DNA of 64,000 nucleotides from Dehalococcoidia bacterium (GCA_030615625.1 JAUWYX010000001.1:186001-250000), one strand, 5' to 3'; shown: positions 26,788 to 37,497, counted from the first letter of the stretch. Numbers and translations are program-made. Notes: generated from the sequence alone by a model not told the origin.

Positions 26788-27234
26788 CTAATCATACAAT
26801 TCCTCAAGTTCTTCTTCAGCGAAGCGCCTGACTGCCGTCAAGCCATTGGACTCGATTCTCACCATATACCAGAAGCGAAAGGTATCCTTAACAGGTTCTT
26901 TATCTACGAACCCGGTGTAGCCTCCATACTGTGAAGGACAATTGACACTGATTGTCACTTTGCTGCCCTTCTTGAACTTCGGCACTCTGATACCATACCC
27001 CCGAGGAACGTCATACTCCCTTCGTTTAATCGGGTCAGACAGGATAGCATAAGCCTCGTTTATCTTTTGCATTTTTTTGTGGGCTTCCTCGGTTTCCTGA
27101 TGCCTGTCTGGGTGGCATTGAAAAGCCAGCCTGTGATACGCCCTTCTTATTTCCTCTGCGCTGGAATTTGTCGCAATGCCCAAGACTTCATAGTAGTCTC
27201 TTTCACCTTGCCTTCCGCACATAAGTAGTTCCAT
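26788..27234 (-). CDS. J-domain protein with a short C-terminal beta domain
   Basis: 148 residues. A J domain covers about 13-75: DYYEVLGIATNSSAEEIRRA, the HPD motif in CHPDRHQE, and KINEAYAILSDPIKRREYD. A compact domain with YGGYTGFVDKEP and FWYMVRIE follows, perhaps an SH3-like or KOW-like fold. It would stimulate the ATPase of an Hsp70. It lacks the G/F and zinc regions of DnaJ proper, so it is a specialised co-chaperone. Confidence 0.88.
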   Translation of the reverse strand: MELLMCGRQGERDYYEVLGIATNSSAEEIRRAYHRLAFQCHPDRHQETEEAHKKMQKINEAYAILSDPIKRREYDVPRGYGIRVPKFKKGSKVTISVNCPSQYGGYTGFVDKEPVKDTFRFWYMVRIESNGLTAVRRFAEEELEELYD

Positions 27235-27453
27235 TGAAACTATTATACTGCTATCTGAGGAACAGTCAATAGTTCTTTTGTACTATGTTCAAGCCATCCT
27301 ATAGAGTTAAGGAGCAACGATACATCTTGTTGTTGGCGAGCACTTCTGGATAAGATAGAGTTACTCTGGGGGTTTCGGGTAAGAGATAAGTATTTGCTGC
27401 AAAGCCGGGATTAACTGTTTCTTATCAAAGAAAAGTTCGGGAACTGTCGCAAC

Positions 27454-27530
27454 TGGTGTGAGTGGAGGGATTTGAACCATCGATCTCCAGGGTCACAACT
27501 TGGCGCCTTAGACCACTGGGTTACACTCAC
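27454..27530 (-). tRNA. tRNA-His (GTG), with several stem mismatches
   Basis: Acceptor GTGAGTG pairs with CACTCAC, the loop TTGTGAC carries anticodon GTG, and a CCA end is encoded. Mismatches: A10-C25 and C13-A22 in the D stem, A30-C40 in the anticodon stem, U51-C63 in the T stem. A G stands at -1 (27531) but the discriminator is A, not the usual bacterial C73. It may be a working but odd tRNA or a decayed copy. Confidence 0.75.
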
Positions 27531-27559
27531 CAGTTTAAGTTACTGGCCGTACGGTTGCT

Positions 27560-28714
27560 TTAGTTCGTTTTTTTAGGGATTTTTAAAGACCCGTCAACGT
27601 CCTCCAAGTCAAGCCACCATTTGTACCTCTCGTCCTGTTTGCCGTAACCCCAGACAGTATCCATCTTAGCCAGGACCCCGTCCAGGAACGGAGCCTGTCT
27701 CACCATCCACCTTACTAAATCGTGGAACCAGCCTTCAGGCTTATTCCAGGGGCAGACCTTGATGCAGCGTCCGCATGACGAGCCGCCCTGATTGCTAACT
27801 CTGTATTTGCTGCAAAGGTCGGCATCAAATCGCCAGTTTTCATAGCCGTTTAGCATAACCTTTTCGCCATCGGGGATAGCCCTGGCGTGGCATTCAGTGG
27901 CGCACTTGAGGCACTTTCGGCAAAACTCCTGGAGGCCAAAATCGACCGGGCTATCCGGCTCCAGCGGCAGGTCTGTGGTAACCACCGCTGCCTTAAAGCG
28001 GGTTCCCAGAAATGGGTTAATCACAATGCCGGCCCGGCACAGCTCGCCGATGCCAGCGAGGAGAAGCAGGGGCACAACCAGTACCTGGTAATTAAAGACG
28101 TGGTGAACTCGAGCTGGGTACCCCAATTTTCTTATGTAATCGGCCATAATACAGGCGATAAAGGCGCTGGTTGAGTATCCGATAAAGCTCTGGGAACCAG
28201 AAATCCAGTCATCCCCCGCGGAGCCGCACATGGTATCGTAATCCTGGTCGATCACGAGCAGGATGGCATATTTGTGGTTGAGCTCCACCGGATTACCGGC
28301 CAGGTCGTGGTGGTAAACAGCGTATTGTGGCAGACGGCAGATGCCGACAATATCAGCCCTCAGAAAGTACCCCAGCTGCTTTATGTGCCAGCTTAAGGCC
28401 TTTGGGTCTTTGGGGAGGGGAGCTTTTGCTTGGGCTACCTCGCCGTCGACCAGCGGGACCATGTGGCCGGTCATGTTAGCGAGGGCTGCTCCTAGAGGGT
28501 GTTTATTGATAAAACGTTCAAATTCGTGGGCGAGGCGGGGTCCGAAATCACCGCGCATAGTGCGGGCGAAGCCGTGCTCTCGTTCGTCGAATCTGGGGAT
28601 ATCGTCGGTGATTCGGGTTGTGGGCTGCTTGACCTTTTTCAGTCTTTCCATAGGGTAGGGGCCAAGCTGCTCTCTTCTGCCTGATATTTTCCGGTGATAT
28701 GGTTTCTTTGCCAC
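27560..28714 (-). CDS. reductive-dehalogenase-like iron-sulfur protein without Tat signal
   Basis: About 384 residues. Two ferredoxin-type cluster motifs are CRKCLKCATEC (near 262) and CGRCIKVCPWNKPEGW (near 313). The flanking regions (YFLRADIVGIC, GRFKAAVVTTDLPLEPD-like segment, MDTVWGYGKQDERYKWW) resemble reductive dehalogenases and their cytoplasmic relatives, which use a corrinoid and two 4Fe-4S clusters. There is no twin-arginine signal and no rdhB neighbour, so it is not a classic respiratory enzyme. The GTG start at 28714 has an ideal AAGGAG 6 nt upstream; the frame extends further upstream without support. Confidence 0.85.
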   Translation of the reverse strand: MAKKPYHRKISGRREQLGPYPMERLKKVKQPTTRITDDIPRFDEREHGFARTMRGDFGPRLAHEFERFINKHPLGAALANMTGHMVPLVDGEVAQAKAPLPKDPKALSWHIKQLGYFLRADIVGICRLPQYAVYHHDLAGNPVELNHKYAILLVIDQDYDTMCGSAGDDWISGSQSFIGYSTSAFIACIMADYIRKLGYPARVHHVFNYQVLVVPLLLLAGIGELCRAGIVINPFLGTRFKAAVVTTDLPLEPDSPVDFGLQEFCRKCLKCATECHARAIPDGEKVMLNGYENWRFDADLCSKYRVSNQGGSSCGRCIKVCPWNKPEGWFHDLVRWMVRQAPFLDGVLAKMDTVWGYGKQDERYKWWLDLEDVDGSLKIPKKTN

Positions 28715-28866
28715 TGTTATCTCCTTATTAGGTTTTCTATTTGAGCTGACCGCTAAGTATAGCAATATCAAATAGGAAAGTTATCTTGGATACAAAGGCG
28801 CAGCCCTTTCTGCCCACATCACTTAATAAGCTTTTGTTGCCCGAGCTGCACAATCTGGACCAATGT

Positions 28867-29547
28867 TCATCTCCTAAGCCTGCTTTGGATAGCGTCACTT
28901 TCCAGTTCTCTGATGGCATCAGAAGCAACCCAGCGAGCAGCCTTCGAGTCGAGTCGCTGGATTTCTTTCGCTGCATTTATCGCCGCCCGGTTCAAATTGA
29001 GGTTCCTTTTCCCGATGTTTCTAAGAGCCCAGTTGACTGCTTTCTTGGCGAAGTTACGCTCGTCCGTAGCTCCTTGTATTATCACGGGCAGCAATTCGAT
29101 GAATTTTTCATCGCTTGCCTTTTTATCATGCCATGCCAGACAAGCTATCAGCGAAAAGGCAGTCCTTTTGACAAACTCTTCTTCCCGCTCAGACCAATCG
29201 ACGATTTTCTTCCAGGCTAATTGGTTCTTTTCAAAAAGATTCATGCACACCTGGTCGCAAACATCCCACGAATTAATGCCTTTCACCCAGTCCTCCATCT
29301 GCTCTTCAGTTAGCTTAGCAGGGTCACCAACCATCGCAGCCACAATCCTTGCTTCGGCTATTCCAGTTCTCCATAAGTCTAGTGCCAGCTTGTGGTCTCT
29401 CCCTATCTCTTTAGCCAGTTTTCTCATATCAGGGACCGAGACGCCCAGTCTCTGTTCAACTGTTATCCCGTATTTAGCCATTCCTTTTAACTGCTCTGGC
29501 TGAGCCCTGCCCTGGAGTTTGTCCAGCACATCCTTCACAGAAGCCAT
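28867..29547 (-). CDS. AlkD-like DNA alkylation repair protein
   Basis: 226 residues, nearly all helical HEAT-type repeats, with AKYGITVEQRLGVSVPDMRKLA, NSWDVCDQVC, and NFAKKAVNWALRNIGKRN. These match the DNA alkylation repair (AlkC/AlkD) family, monofunctional glycosylases that remove N3- and N7-alkylated purines. The WALRxIGK segment is typical of the family. The ATG at 29547 has GGAG upstream. Confidence 0.88.
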   Translation of the reverse strand: MASVKDVLDKLQGRAQPEQLKGMAKYGITVEQRLGVSVPDMRKLAKEIGRDHKLALDLWRTGIAEARIVAAMVGDPAKLTEEQMEDWVKGINSWDVCDQVCMNLFEKNQLAWKKIVDWSEREEEFVKRTAFSLIACLAWHDKKASDEKFIELLPVIIQGATDERNFAKKAVNWALRNIGKRNLNLNRAAINAAKEIQRLDSKAARWVASDAIRELESDAIQSRLRR

Positions 29548-29665
29548 TGTTTACTCCTATTCCATTACCTCTTAGGTGTGCAACAAAACAACACGCCCAA
29601 TTGTTACTTTTTATGGGACAATGCCTGGTAATATGGTTTCAGAGGGCTTTACAGTTGTTAATTTG

Positions 29666-30301
29666 TCAGGATTGAGGCTTTGGCTCCCGGCTCAGTAGTA
29701 TTCGTAGAAAATGGATTGCCACTACTTCCACCCAGACTAGCGCGTTGACTATTATAATTCGCTCATATAAACCAAACCAGCCAGTTTGGTCGGACAGGAA
29801 CAACCCTGCCACCAGAGCCAAGGCTAGAATACCGGCAATCAAAGTATAGACAAAAATGTTTTTCCAATTCGGGGTGCTCTTGAAACTAGGTGCGAGCGAT
29901 AGAATGGCGATAGGGAATAACAAGCCAAGACCGTAAGATGCTATCGTGTGGATTGTTCCATCAATGGTCGTAGCTCCAGGGTGATCCATGTGAAAAGTGG
30001 CAATCAGCAATAGCACGAAGCCACAAAGAGCAAGAAGTACAATGCCGGCATGAAAGCCCCGGGCTCTACGAATATTGAAGAAAAGCCCGGCGACAAAGAT
30101 TTCCAACAGCAAGCCCATAGCCAGAAAGCAAATCGATTGTAGCCAGCCTATGGGTTCCAACGCCAGGCTGCTGACCGAATTGCGGACCAGGCTGTAACCG
30201 GGAGTGGATAACGATGCTGCGAGGTCCCCGACAATCACCACGATGGGTCCCACGATGCCGACTAGAGCTGGCACACTGTTAATGTTCAGACGTTTAGACA
30301 T
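29666..30301 (-). CDS. DUF998 family membrane protein
   Basis: 211 residues with six predicted membrane helices: VPALVGIVGPIVVIVGDLAA, LQSICFLAMGLLLEIFVAGL, AGIVLLALCGFVLLLIATF, TIASYGLGLLFPIAILSLA, and two more. The loop PGYSLVRNSVSSLALEPIGW is the DUF998 signature. Function is unknown. It starts 5 nt after the stop of the zinc-finger gene at 30307, so the two are probably cotranscribed. Confidence 0.83.
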   Translation of the reverse strand: MSKRLNINSVPALVGIVGPIVVIVGDLAASLSTPGYSLVRNSVSSLALEPIGWLQSICFLAMGLLLEIFVAGLFFNIRRARGFHAGIVLLALCGFVLLLIATFHMDHPGATTIDGTIHTIASYGLGLLFPIAILSLAPSFKSTPNWKNIFVYTLIAGILALALVAGLFLSDQTGWFGLYERIIIVNALVWVEVVAIHFLRILLSREPKPQS

Positions 30302-30306
30302 AGACG

Positions 30307-30552
30307 TTAGCCAAGCCGAGCTACAGCTACCTCACCATTTTCTATGACGACGGTCATTGTCCGTCGACAGTTAGGGCAAGTGAGTGGCCCGCTGTAGTTA
30401 GCTTTAGATGGCTCCAAAGGGATACCTTGGCCACAGCCCAGGCAGATTACTCCTGAGGAGCTTCTTGGACTAGCCTGATGCTGTTTCTTATGGTTAGCTA
30501 GCTGCTCTATAGTAGCGAATTCAATTCCGCAGGTAACACATTTAAAACGCAT
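30307..30552 (-). CDS. small protein with a C2H2-like finger and a zinc ribbon
   Basis: 81 residues. The N-terminal part CVTCGIEFATIEQLANHKKQ with a following H has the C-x2-C-x12-H-x4-H spacing of a classical C2H2 finger. It is followed by a four-Cys ribbon (CLGCGQG and CPNCRR). Such C2H2 fingers are uncommon in bacteria. The protein probably binds nucleic acid or a partner protein. It is upstream of the DUF998 gene. Confidence 0.75.
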   Translation of the reverse strand: MRFKCVTCGIEFATIEQLANHKKQHQASPRSSSGVICLGCGQGIPLEPSKANYSGPLTCPNCRRTMTVVIENGEVAVARLG

Positions 30553-30725
30553 TTCTCTCCTTAGCTCATGCTCAATGCTTAAAATTGCCCAGTTACTGAG
30601 TTCACTATACCACGATTATAGCATGGTGTTCTCATCTGACGAATAATTTGGGTTTAGGCTTAACAAACCGCCCTATTGCTAAATTCCCCTTTGAATAGGA
30701 CATAGCATGTAGTTTCGTAAAGCGG

Positions 30726-31301
30726 CTAGTTGAATTTGCCCATTGCCGCTTCTATCCCCTGGGTAAGAAAACAATCAATGGCTTCAGATACCGTGGCAAT
30801 TACAGGTTTAATTATTGCTTCTTCCTGTGGAGAGAAATCGCTGAGCACATAATTGACTATAGCGTCCTCGCTAATGGATTGCTCTTCTCCCTGGGGCCGC
30901 CCAATCCCCACCCTGATTCGGGGGAAGTCCTCGCTTTCCAGAGCAGAAATAATAGAATTCATCCCCTTGTGTCCTCCCGAGCCTCCGCTCTGCCGCAGGC
31001 GAATTTTGCCCACGGGCAAATCGAGGTCATCATATATTACCAGGAGGTCGCTCAAAGGAATGTCATGCTTATGCACCAGGCAAACCACGGGGTCGCCGCT
31101 GAGATTCACAAATGTCCTGGGCTTGGCCAGTAGCAATTTTTCGCCTTCTATTTCAGCAAGACCTACTTTAGCCCGGCATTGCCTGTGGTCGAAGCGAATA
31201 GAATGAAGCCTGGCGAAGTAATTCAGGCACCGGAAGCCAGCATTATGGCGATTATGGGCATAAGTCTTACCGGGATTGCCTAAACCAACGATGAGTTTCA
31301 T
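30726..31301 (-). CDS. pth: peptidyl-tRNA hydrolase
   Basis: 191 residues: MKLIVGLGNPGKTYAHNRHN with catalytic His in NRHNAGF, LLAKPRTFVNLSG, LLVIYDDLDLPVGKIRLR and GGSGGHKGMNSIISAL. All the family's catalytic positions (Asn, His, Asp, Asn) can be seen. It frees tRNAs from dropped-off peptidyl-tRNA. It has no close operon partner here. Confidence 0.97.
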   Translation of the reverse strand: MKLIVGLGNPGKTYAHNRHNAGFRCLNYFARLHSIRFDHRQCRAKVGLAEIEGEKLLLAKPRTFVNLSGDPVVCLVHKHDIPLSDLLVIYDDLDLPVGKIRLRQSGGSGGHKGMNSIISALESEDFPRIRVGIGRPQGEEQSISEDAIVNYVLSDFSPQEEAIIKPVIATVSEAIDCFLTQGIEAAMGKFN

Positions 31302-31624
31302 TAACTTAGAGTTTATGGGAATTCAGTCTCCGGATATTATGGCTGATTCTGTTGATACTAAGCAAATGCTCGTTACCTTAAACAGCAAGCTTGATTGGCT
31401 TAATCCGCTTTAGTCTTCCTATTTCAAGCTTGGTTGGCTAAACAGCCTTAATACTGGCTGATATTTAGCCTTACACTTTAATGAAGACTATATTAGAAAG
31501 GCTGCATAAACCGACGCCTAGGCCGTGTAGATGGAAACTAGAACTTAAAGCGTAGAAATTTATGGATATTCGCCAGTTCGAACCTTGCCTATTAACTCAT
31601 TAAGAGGGAACACCAACTGAAAGT
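31302..31624. other. intergenic stretch with a hairpin and a direct repeat
   Basis: No gene is supported here. GGCTAAA-CAGCC pairs with GGCTG-ATA-TTTAGCC (31436-31470) to make a bulged hairpin. AAGCTTGATTGGCTTAA (about 31387) and AAGCTTGGTTGGCTAAA (about 31426) form an imperfect direct repeat. The hairpin could end the transcript of the DUF3467 gene, but there is no T run. Confidence 0.4.
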
Positions 31625-31924
31625 CTAAGGCGTGGGAAAGCCGAGTTTGCCCTTAGCAGGCTCTTCTGCCGCTGTAAGCTTGCCGAACCGCTCTTCATAC
31701 TTCACAAGATTAATTTGTAGTGCAGAGACGACCCTTTTCATGTGCCCAGGACTTATTATCACGCGGGCTGTTACAGCTCCAGTGGGCGGAGCAATCATCA
31801 TAAAGTCTATGATGAATTCTTCTTTAGTGTGCGTAACGAACATGTTGTTACAGTAGACCCCTCCTTTAAGATGCTCTGGGAAACTGACCTTTATCATCCC
31901 TTGCGGTTTTCTCTGTTCAGCCAT
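31625..31924 (-). CDS. DUF3467 domain protein
   Basis: 99 residues, mostly one domain: GVYCNNMFVTHTKEEFIIDF, the MIAPPTGAVTARVIISPGHM segment, and ALQINLVKYEERFG. This is the DUF3467 signature, a small widespread protein of unknown function. The ATG has an excellent GAGGAGGTG site. Confidence 0.85.
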   Translation of the reverse strand: MAEQRKPQGMIKVSFPEHLKGGVYCNNMFVTHTKEEFIIDFMMIAPPTGAVTARVIISPGHMKRVVSALQINLVKYEERFGKLTAAEEPAKGKLGFPTP

Positions 31925-32022
31925 AATGCACCTCCTCGCACATATTCTACCATAACAATAAGCAATCTCTTACGTGAAAATTCTCCACTTGTACATGTCT
32001 TCCATTAGAGGTTAGCTGGTGG

Positions 32023-32045
32023 TACAATTGAACTGAAGGAGGTGA
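32023..32045 (+). promoter_or_regulatory. TACAAT box plus short leader and Shine-Dalgarno of the first small gene
   Basis: TACAAT (32023-32028) is followed by TGAACTGAAGGAGGTGA, ending 4 nt before the ATG at 32049. A near copy stands at 32265-32285, so this looks like a reused promoter and ribosome-site cassette. Confidence 0.45.
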
Positions 32046-32048
32046 ATT

Positions 32049-32234
32049 ATGGATATCAGAGAGATTGCTAAGGAGTTGGCAGTTGCGTGCTTGAGTCATG
32101 AAAATGTTGTTGCATACCTTCGACCTCGAGGAACAGAGAAAAACCATGCTGCGGAAGCGGGCGAAAGAGTCGGGGAGTTCTACAATGCTATTTGGAGGGC
32201 ATTACGGCAGGAGAGTTCAACTTTAACTGAATGA
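32049..32234 (+). CDS. small protein of unknown function
   Basis: 61 residues, MDIREIAKELAVACLSHENV at the start, then a positively charged middle and a helical end EAGERVGEFYNAIWRALRQ. Predicted to be mostly helical. The AAGGAGGTG site 5 nt before the ATG is almost perfect, so it is translated. No family recognised. Confidence 0.7.
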   Translation: MDIREIAKELAVACLSHENVVAYLRPRGTEKNHAAEAGERVGEFYNAIWRALRQESSTLTE

Positions 32235-32264
32235 CCAAAAGTCCATCAATTTTGAAGCTGCTGA

Positions 32265-32285
32265 TATAATTGAACTAAGAGGTGA
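32265..32285 (+). promoter_or_regulatory. TATAAT box plus leader of the second small gene
   Basis: TATAAT (32265-32270) then TGAACTAAGAGGTGA, a near copy of the cassette at 32023-32045. It precedes the GTG at 32291. Confidence 0.45.
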
Positions 32286-32290
32286 TGTAA

Positions 32291-32383
32291 GTGAGGAAGT
32301 TATTCGCTTTAGTCATCCCTGCAATAATACTTGAGGGCGGAGTGAAGTTTCGCCTATTCGTGATTCTTGAAAATGGTTATTGA
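32291..32383 (+). CDS. possible 30-residue hydrophobic peptide
   Basis: A GTG-started frame encoding MRKLFALVIPAIILEGGVKF and 10 more residues. It has a membrane-like centre and a GAGGTGATG site upstream. Size and composition resemble a small membrane peptide or a leader, but the call is weak. Confidence 0.3.
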   Translation: MRKLFALVIPAIILEGGVKFRLFVILENGY

Positions 32384-32413
32384 GAACATAACATTCTTGA
32401 AAGGGAGGGTGAA

Positions 32414-32662
32414 ATGCCTGAAGCAAGAGATTGTTGGCTCTACGCGCTGAAAGACGGGCCAAAGATTGTCTACTACGGGATTAGTTGTGACCCGGAAAGG
32501 CGAGAACCGCAACATACAGACAAGAAATTTACCCACAAGAGGGTAGTCAGCGTTGGATTAACACGGGCCTCGGCATTAAGGCGGGAGAGGGAAGAAATAC
32601 AACGCTACCAACAGCAACACGGCGGACGGCCACCAAAATACAACAAGAGCAAGACCTATTAG
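32414..32662 (+). CDS. GIY-YIG nuclease domain-like small protein
   Basis: 82 residues. WLYALKDGPKIVYYGISCDP followed by RREPQH corresponds to the GIY-YIG core, with the Tyr pair and the Arg that follows. The helix with SALRREREEIQRY comes next. The end is a basic tail RPPKYNKSKTY. It would be a stand-alone, minimal GIY-YIG domain; the usual catalytic Glu and Asn downstream cannot be placed with certainty. It has an AAAGGGAGG site. Confidence 0.65.
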   Translation: MPEARDCWLYALKDGPKIVYYGISCDPERREPQHTDKKFTHKRVVSVGLTRASALRREREEIQRYQQQHGGRPPKYNKSKTY

Positions 32663-32715
32663 AGCATATCAATTAGACATCGTTACCTACGCATAGTTTT
32701 TGAAAGGAGGTAAGA

Positions 32716-33003
32716 ATGGCAGTTTGTCCAAATTGTAACGGAAGAGGGAAAATATATGGTCCGGCCGGGGCACTGAAAATGAACGCAGTCTGGAAGAATT
32801 GCCCTTCGTGTCAGGGGAAGGGCGAGGTGTCGGGGTACTGGCGTAAGTGTGATAGATGCAGCGGCTGGGGTGAGGTTGGATACGTGTTCCTTAATCCTGA
32901 CCCCTGTCCCGACTGTAACGGGCGTGGCATTGTGCCTAGCAGAGCGTCAGGGGAGTCAGACAAAGGGCGAAGAGGGCGGTCCATACGTATTGACATTGAC
33001 TGA
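32716..33003 (+). CDS. DnaJ-type cysteine-rich zinc domain protein
   Basis: 95 residues with four CxxCxGxG-type repeats: CPNCNGRGK, CPSCQGKGE, CDRCSGWGE and CPDCNGRGI. This is the DnaJ central zinc domain without J domain. It binds two zinc ions and perhaps unfolded protein. The tail SGESDKGRRGRSIRIDID is basic then acidic. It has an AAAGGAGG site. Partner unknown. Confidence 0.8.
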   Translation: MAVCPNCNGRGKIYGPAGALKMNAVWKNCPSCQGKGEVSGYWRKCDRCSGWGEVGYVFLNPDPCPDCNGRGIVPSRASGESDKGRRGRSIRIDID

Positions 33004-33147
33004 AGTGCTCCCAAATTCATGGAGCAACAAGAATGCGTTTTTCTAAGCTTTTTGGCAAGACTTTATGACAGGTACCAGCAGATACACAAAGTGGCACAGT
33101 ATCTGAAGGAGTCTCGTGGCGGTATATACTTCACCGAGGAGGTGCAA

Positions 33148-33336
33148 ATGTTAGGGCGAATAAAAAAGGGCGAAAGTGTAATAGGAATGAGGGCGGTAAG
33201 GGTAAAGGATTGGACTTTCTTTAAGGGACCTCCTATTGTCAGGGGTAGTTATGCGGGGAAAATGAGGGATTGGTATATGGTGCAGACAAGAAGAGGGAAA
33301 ACCTATCTCTGTTCTGATATTAAGAAGGCGGATTGA
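33148..33336 (+). CDS. small basic protein of unknown function
   Basis: 62 residues, MLGRIKKGESVIGMRAVRV at the start, then DWTFFKGPPIVRGSYAG and WYMVQTRRGKTYLCSDI. It looks like a compact beta-rich domain. I chose the ATG at 33148, which has GAGGAGGTG just upstream; the frame is open back to 33019 but without a good start there. Confidence 0.6.
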   Translation: MLGRIKKGESVIGMRAVRVKDWTFFKGPPIVRGSYAGKMRDWYMVQTRRGKTYLCSDIKKAD

Positions 33337-33422
33337 CTCCCGACCAACGGCATGTACGGAGACTCAAGAAGTAGTAAAACAATTGTAGTAATTCAATGTT
33401 GAAAGGAGGTTAAGAAAGAGAT

Positions 33423-33566
33423 ATGAGTTGTAAACACGAATGGAAAGAGGGAAAACGCACATTGGGTGGTACGCCCGTGCGAGAGTGCAAAAAGTGTGGT
33501 CGCGTAGAGTATTTCGTTAAGCCAATAACAGGCGGGCCTGGTCGATGGAAACTTACTCCTCATTAG
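33423..33566 (+). CDS. 47-residue zinc-binding-type protein
   Basis: Starts MSCKHEWKEGKRTLGGTPV, then RECKKCGRVEYFVKP and a short tail. CxxH and CxxC would make one zinc site. AAAGGAGG lies 12 nt upstream. It resembles small phage-type zinc proteins in size. Confidence 0.6.
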   Translation: MSCKHEWKEGKRTLGGTPVRECKKCGRVEYFVKPITGGPGRWKLTPH

Positions 33567-33610
33567 AGCTTGAATGGATGCTGGAAACAACAACCATATA
33601 GTATTTTCGA

Positions 33611-34150
33611 GTGATTGATAGATATCTAGACTCAATAATAAAATCGCTTGAATCTAAGAACTGGTATGCTGCTCTTTTTATAGCCTTAGCTATACCAGAC
33701 ATTTGTGGTGCCTTAGAACACCCTGATAAAAATTCTCCAGTTAGATATGTCAATTGGTATAACAAATATATGCTGCCAAAATACAGTTCAACCATAGGGC
33801 CTCTCCACGAACCACATGTATTCCTGTCAGGTGACGATTGCTACGCTTTGCGTTGCTCCCTTTTACATGAAGGAACGGGAGATATAGAAAAACAAAAAAT
33901 ATCAAGGATTTTAAAATCAGTCCGTTTCAACGAACCTCCAGATAATGGGGGCATGTTGCACCTTAACCAGCGTAATAGTGTATTACAACTACAAGTCGAT
34001 ATTTTCTGTAATGACATTGTTAATGCAACTCACCAATGGCTATCAGACGTGCAGGGTAATGTTAGTATTCAAGCTATAATACAATTGTTATTAGAAATAC
34101 ACCCCGCTTTTTATTTTCCAGGCTTTATAGGCCCTTCAGAGAGAAGTTAA
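33611..34150 (+). CDS. protein of unknown function
   Basis: 179 residues, GTG start at 33611. Mostly helical at the N-terminus (DRYLDSIIKSLESKNWYAAL, IALAIPDICGALEH). A middle segment DDCYALRCSLLHEGTG resembles an R-x-x-L-x-H-type motif as in HEPN-like domains, but the match is loose. It is more A+T-rich than its neighbours and is the last gene of the small-gene island. Confidence 0.6.
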   Translation: MIDRYLDSIIKSLESKNWYAALFIALAIPDICGALEHPDKNSPVRYVNWYNKYMLPKYSSTIGPLHEPHVFLSGDDCYALRCSLLHEGTGDIEKQKISRILKSVRFNEPPDNGGMLHLNQRNSVLQLQVDIFCNDIVNATHQWLSDVQGNVSIQAIIQLLLEIHPAFYFPGFIGPSERS

Positions 34151-34291
34151 ATAACAACTAGTCATTTAAATACTCTGAATCCAAAAATATCGTGGTTTGG
34201 GAACTTCCGTCTTGGAGTTAACGAACTCGAAGCAAAGCTAGAAGGTTACAGCCCAATAAGATTAGTAAATGCAATTCCGATAAACTTGGAG

Positions 34292-36679
<2,388 letters not shown>

Positions 36680-36780
36680 TCATATAATATAGCATAGCTA
36701 AAACGAGTGTGCAGAAATTGCCGCTTATCAAACGCGGATGTGAAAAGCAAACTGCGGAGATTACCTAAGAAAGTTTTTGC

Positions 36781-37497
36781 TCACTTGTTTCTCCCGAACG
36801 GGCAGATATAAACGCATATACCGCAAGCCCTGTGCAGAGTCTCTCGTTCGTGTAGATAGTGGTCACATGCTTCAGCAGCGAATATCTCGCTCCTTGGTCT
36901 GGGTTTATCGAAAGCCTGTCCGGTAAAGGCATGTGCCGGACAATCCTTCACGCATGCACAGCAGTCGTGGCACATCTCATCCATAGGCGTTCCCGCTTCT
37001 AACGGAGCATCTGTGAGCACCGTGCCCCACCTCACGCGGGAACCGTGTTCCGGTGTAACGAGCAAAGCACTCTTGCCAATCCATCCCAGCCCAGCCAAAT
37101 GAGCTGCTAATTTGTGGGAGAACACACCAGTAAGCCTGGTCCTATCCACTGTTTGAGACGACGGGACAACGAAAGCTTGAAAACCGGCTTTATCCAAAGA
37201 TTGGGCTAACATCGCAGAAATCGAGTCTATGCGAGGATTTATAATTTGATACACGTAATACCAATAGTTATTGAGGGCAGCAATATTTTTATGATGGACC
37301 AGCGTATTTATAATGCCATCCGTAAGAACGAAGCCATGAGAAACAGCTCGTGGAAACTGAGTTAGAAATTCTCCCCCCTGCTCGGAAATACGCTGTCTGG
37401 CAGGAGTAAGGTCAGCTATACCGAAGTAAGTTGCCCCCATGTCCTTAGCCAAAGATTCTAGCTTGCCTCTAAGATTTACTTTACCCCTATCTTTCAT
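36781..37497 (-). CDS. QueG-like 4Fe-4S protein
   Basis: 238 residues. The N-terminal part (GATYFGIADLTPARQRI) and the core HLAGLGWIGKSALLVTPEHG resemble epoxyqueuosine reductase. Cluster motifs CHDCCACVKDCP and CGICVYICPFG bind two 4Fe-4S centres. It is shorter than QueG (about 350 residues) and lacks the C-terminal HEAT repeats, so the substrate may differ. The family is also related to reductive dehalogenases; no queuosine gene is next to it. Confidence 0.8.
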   Translation of the reverse strand: MKDRGKVNLRGKLESLAKDMGATYFGIADLTPARQRISEQGGEFLTQFPRAVSHGFVLTDGIINTLVHHKNIAALNNYWYYVYQIINPRIDSISAMLAQSLDKAGFQAFVVPSSQTVDRTRLTGVFSHKLAAHLAGLGWIGKSALLVTPEHGSRVRWGTVLTDAPLEAGTPMDEMCHDCCACVKDCPAHAFTGQAFDKPRPRSEIFAAEACDHYLHERETLHRACGICVYICPFGRNK

